Shown here: one piece after another, positions 61,863 through 64,000 of the stretch
Layout: each line of letters opens with the position of its first letter
Numbering within the stretch: position 1 is the stretch's first letter
Source of the DNA: Paractinoplanes durhamensis
Lineage (GTDB): Bacteria > Actinomycetota > Actinomycetes > Mycobacteriales > Micromonosporaceae
Assembly (NCBI RefSeq): GCF_016862175.1
Contig: NZ_BOML01000022.1
Span: 1 to 64,000 of the forward strand
Reading direction: 5' to 3'
DNA: 64,000 bases
The notes under the pieces: generated by a model
Database searches by the model: none
The model's input: only the letters and a program-made list of their open reading frames with translations
Told to the model about the DNA's origin: nothing
Made by a program: the position numbers and the translations under genes

Positions 61863-62413
61863 GCGGTGTAGTCCTCCATCACCTGGGCGGCGGGGCCGCC
61901 GTTCCAGTACGCGGTGATGACCGACGTGTGGCCGAAGGTGGCGAGGCGGACCACGATGATCGTGTCGCTGCGGCGGGTGGCGCTGGCCACGTAGCCGGGA
62001 TCGGGGTCGGCGTCGACCACGTCCACCCGCGTCGACGAGTAGGCGACGACGATGCTGCCGCCGTCGGCCGGGACCCGGTAGCGGGGGCGGCGGTCCACCG
62101 TCGGCGACGGCGAGGCCGACGGGGGCGCGGTGGGGGAGGAGGCGGCCGGGCGGGTGGTCGGTGCCTTGGTGCGCGACGGGCTCGGCCGGGGCTTCGACGT
62201 CGTCACGGCCGGGGCGGGTGTCGTGGTGACGGCGACGGTCGGCTCGGCGGCGCCGAAGCGGAGCTCGGTGTAGCGGCGGTTGGCATCGATGGCCACCGGT
62301 GGGTCGCCGGTCAGCGTCGGGGCGACCCCGAGGCGTACGCCGAACCAGGTGACAGTTACGGCGGTGACCGTCACGCTGAGCCACGCGGCGACATATTTCC
62401 AGCTCCGGCCCAT
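61859..62413 (-). CDS. Membrane-anchored protein with Ser/Thr/Pro-rich stalk
   Basis: The 184-residue protein has one N-terminal membrane helix (about 8-30), a Thr/Pro/Ser stalk (about 60-108) and a small C-terminal globular part (GSIVVAYSSTRVDVVDAD to the end). Topology puts the globule outside the cell. No family was recognised. It is divergent from the response regulator (33 bp between starts) and coupled to the DUF4253-like gene. Confidence 0.65.
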   Translation of the reverse strand: MGRSWKYVAAWLSVTVTAVTVTWFGVRLGVAPTLTGDPPVAIDANRRYTELRFGAAEPTVAVTTTPAPAVTTSKPRPSPSRTKAPTTRPAASSPTAPPSASPSPTVDRRPRYRVPADGGSIVVAYSSTRVDVVDADPDPGYVASATRRSDTIIVVRLATFGHTSVITAYWNGGPAAQVMEDYTA

Positions 62414-62446
62414 GATGACATTCTGCCTCAGCGATACCGTGTATTG

Positions 62447-63124
62447 ATGTCGCGAGTGCTGGTCATCGAAGATGATGCGGATGTACGGGAAGCTCTCGGA
62501 CGGCTACTGAGCGCCACCGGTCACGCGGTTCGGTTGTGCGAGCGGGCCCTCGACGGGCTGCGTGACGCCGCCGCGTGGAATCCGGACGTGGTGGTGCTCG
62601 ATCTCGGTCTGCCGGATCTGGACGGGGCGACCGTGCTCCGCAACATCCGGCTCGTCTCCTCGGTGCCGATCGTGGTGGCGACCGCGCGGGAGGGTGAGTC
62701 CGAGATGATCCGCCTGCTGCGGGCGGGGGCGGACGACTACGTGGTGAAGCCGTATTCGGCGGAGCAGATCGAGGCCCGGATCGCGGCGGTGCTGCGCCGC
62801 GGCAACGCGCCGGCGTCGTCGGTGCTGACCGTGGGCGGGCTGACCCTCGACCCGGACGGCCGGTCGGCGTCGCTGGACGGCGAGCCGCTGCAGCTGTCCC
62901 GGCTGGAGTTCGACCTGCTCGCCTACCTGATGCAGCGGCCCGGCAAGGTGGTCAACCGCCGGCAGCTGCTGGCCGACGTGTGGCCGCTGGAGAGCCGGTC
63001 GGTGGAGACGGTCGACGTGCACGTCACCTGGCTGCGCCGCAAGCTGGGCGAACGCGCCGCCAGCCCGCGCTACCTGCACACGGTCCGCGGCGTCGGCATC
63101 CAGCTGTCGGCCCCCAAAGACTAG
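62447..63124 (+). CDS. Two-component response regulator, OmpR family
   Basis: The 225-residue protein has a complete receiver (acidic pair Glu8/Asp9, phosphoacceptor Asp52 in VVVLDLGLPD, Lys101 in VVKPY) and an OmpR winged helix (LSRLEFDLLAYLMQRPGKVV, VDVHVTWLRRKLGE, TVRGVGIQL). The kinase on the opposite strand ends at the same CTAG. ATG at 62447; no strong ribosome-binding site is visible. Confidence 0.93.
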   Translation: MSRVLVIEDDADVREALGRLLSATGHAVRLCERALDGLRDAAAWNPDVVVLDLGLPDLDGATVLRNIRLVSSVPIVVATAREGESEMIRLLRAGADDYVVKPYSAEQIEARIAAVLRRGNAPASSVLTVGGLTLDPDGRSASLDGEPLQLSRLEFDLLAYLMQRPGKVVNRRQLLADVWPLESRSVETVDVHVTWLRRKLGERAASPRYLHTVRGVGIQLSAPKD

Positions 63125-64000
63125 AAACGGGCGTGCGCGCCGCCACCGATCCGCCACCAAGGTGATTTCACCGGCGGGTCGGATGCGGCAACCCCGAGGG
63201 CCAGGACCACCCGGGCGCCGCCCAGGTCGCTGCGCTCGATCCGCAGCTCCCCGCCGGTGTCCGCGGCGAGCTTCCGGGCGATGTCCAGGCCGATGCCGGT
63301 GGAGTCGGCGCCGCTGACCCCGCGGGCAAGGGCGGCGGCCGGGTCGGCGAAGCCGGGGCCGGCATCCTCGACCACGACCTCGGTGAAGTCCGCGGACTGC
63401 TGGACCGTCACCCGGCAGGCGGCGTCGTCGGGGCTGTGGTGGAAGACGTTGCCGAGCAGCACGTCGAGCGCCTCGGCCACCACCGAGAAGGCGGCCGGCA
63501 CGGTGATCCCGGCCGGCGGCGGGTCGGCCTGCCACGGCCGCCCCTGGTCCTCGGCGAGCGCACCCCAGAACGCGGTCCGGTCGGTCACCACCGCGCCGAG
63601 GTCGCATTCGAGCCGGGGCCGGGCGACGAGGGGCCGGCCGGCCTCGGTGATCACCGCGTTGATCTCCTGTTCGAGCCGGTCGACGACGCGCAGCTGACGG
63701 TCCCGGTCGTCGCCGGTCGGCATCGCCTCGGCGTTGAGCCGCAGCGCGGTCAGCGGCACCCGCAGCCGGTGTGACAGGTTCCCGGCCAGCGCGCGCTCGG
63801 CGGCGAGCAGGTCGCCGAACCGGTCGGCGAGCACGTTGAGGGCGGTGCCGACCTCCTCGATCTCGCTCGGCCCGCTCGGCCGGGTGCGGGCGTGCAGCCG
63901 GCCGGCGCCGAGGTTGGTGGCGGTGCGGGCGAGGTCGCGGGTGGCCCGCACGACCTGGGCGGCGAGCCGGTCGGCGAGGAACGCGCAGAGCCCGATCAGG
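63121..64000 (-). CDS. Sensor histidine kinase (C-terminal part; 5' end outside the window)
   Basis: The frame is open to the right edge. Visible from the edge inwards: the end of a membrane helix (LIGLCAFLADRLAA), a HAMP-like segment, the H-box LSHRLRVPLTALRL, and an ATPase domain with ALDVLLGNVFHHSPDD (N-box), DAGPGFAD (G1) and GADSTGIGLDIARKLA (G2). It should phosphorylate the convergent response regulator. The final CTAG (63121-63124) holds the stop codons of both genes on opposite strands. Confidence 0.9.
   Translation of the reverse strand, partial: LIGLCAFLADRLAAQVVRATRDLARTATNLGAGRLHARTRPSGPSEIEEVGTALNVLADRFGDLLAAERALAGNLSHRLRVPLTALRLNAEAMPTGDDRDRQLRVVDRLEQEINAVITEAGRPLVARPRLECDLGAVVTDRTAFWGALAEDQGRPWQADPPPAGITVPAAFSVVAEALDVLLGNVFHHSPDDAACRVTVQQSADFTEVVVEDAGPGFADPAAALARGVSGADSTGIGLDIARKLAADTGGELRIERSDLGGARVVLALGVAASDPPVKSPWWRIGGGAHARF

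Overview
The window is GC-rich DNA from an actinomycete. Frequent GTG/TTG starts, genes that overlap by 4 or 8 nt, an ECF sigma/anti-sigma unit, a SARP-type regulator, F420-type enzymes and a modular PKS thioesterase all fit the Micromonosporaceae (Actinoplanes-like). The genus is inference. No rRNA, tRNA, transposase, integrase or CRISPR array was seen.

Layout. (1) 1-996: the C-terminal thioesterase end of a protein that starts left of the window, probably a modular PKS. (2) 968-12005, minus strand: a ten-gene overlapping operon. In transcription order it encodes an amino-acid-type ABC importer (binding protein, permease, ATPase), a winged-helix/GAF regulator, an ornithine-cyclodeaminase-like enzyme, an MFS transporter carrying a repeat-built insert, hydantoinase A, a U32-like protein, hydantoinase B and a DUF1989 protein. 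A divergent aminotransferase (12203-13303) shares its control region, which holds two near-identical 25-bp repeats. Together these look like uptake and catabolism of a cyclic amide or amino-acid derivative. (3) 13315-18586: an aldo/keto reductase, then a sigma / zinc-finger membrane anti-sigma / ABC exporter operon. (4) 18616-22777: mixed small genes, including an LPXTG surface protein, a GNAT acetyltransferase, an F420-type oxidase and an HD hydrolase, plus three gene remnants. (5) 22782-24590: an AfsR/SARP-type regulator facing away from the next block.

(6) 24760-52873 is the centre of the window. It is about 28 kb of 21 plus-strand genes with almost no gaps, encoding an extracellular contractile injection system (eCIS): sheath, tube, assembly factors, DUF4255 cap protein, AAA+ ATPase, tube initiator, LysM protein, hub, spike, gp25, two baseplate-J-like proteins, a gpI-like protein with a predicted beta-helix, and a DUF6519-type protein. 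A 2082-residue protein sits inside the structural operon. It carries an N-terminal DUF4157 (eCIS core) domain with an HELLH motif, repeat-built linkers, a long helical/hydrophobic middle and a C-terminal module resembling a His-Me-finger nuclease followed by a ComEA-like helix-hairpin-helix. The next gene overlaps it by 20 nt and is a candidate immunity protein. The operon ends with a secreted protein, a CHAT-domain caspase-like protease and a trypco2-family protein, which suggests a link between injection or cell death and a protease-based conflict module.

(7) 52870-64000: a degenerate HNH-like protein, two glycoside hydrolases (clan-D galactosidase-like and GH30 with ricin lectin), a carboxylesterase behind a possible Shine-Dalgarno hairpin, a SCO0854/TerD-like protein whose leader contains a terminator-like hairpin, a roughly 43-bp minisatellite (the only gene-free stretch over 300 bp), a DUF4253-like gene with an anchored Ser/Thr/Pro protein, and a response regulator convergent with a sensor kinase that runs off the right edge.

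All family assignments were made by reading motifs and layouts by eye. No database search was run.
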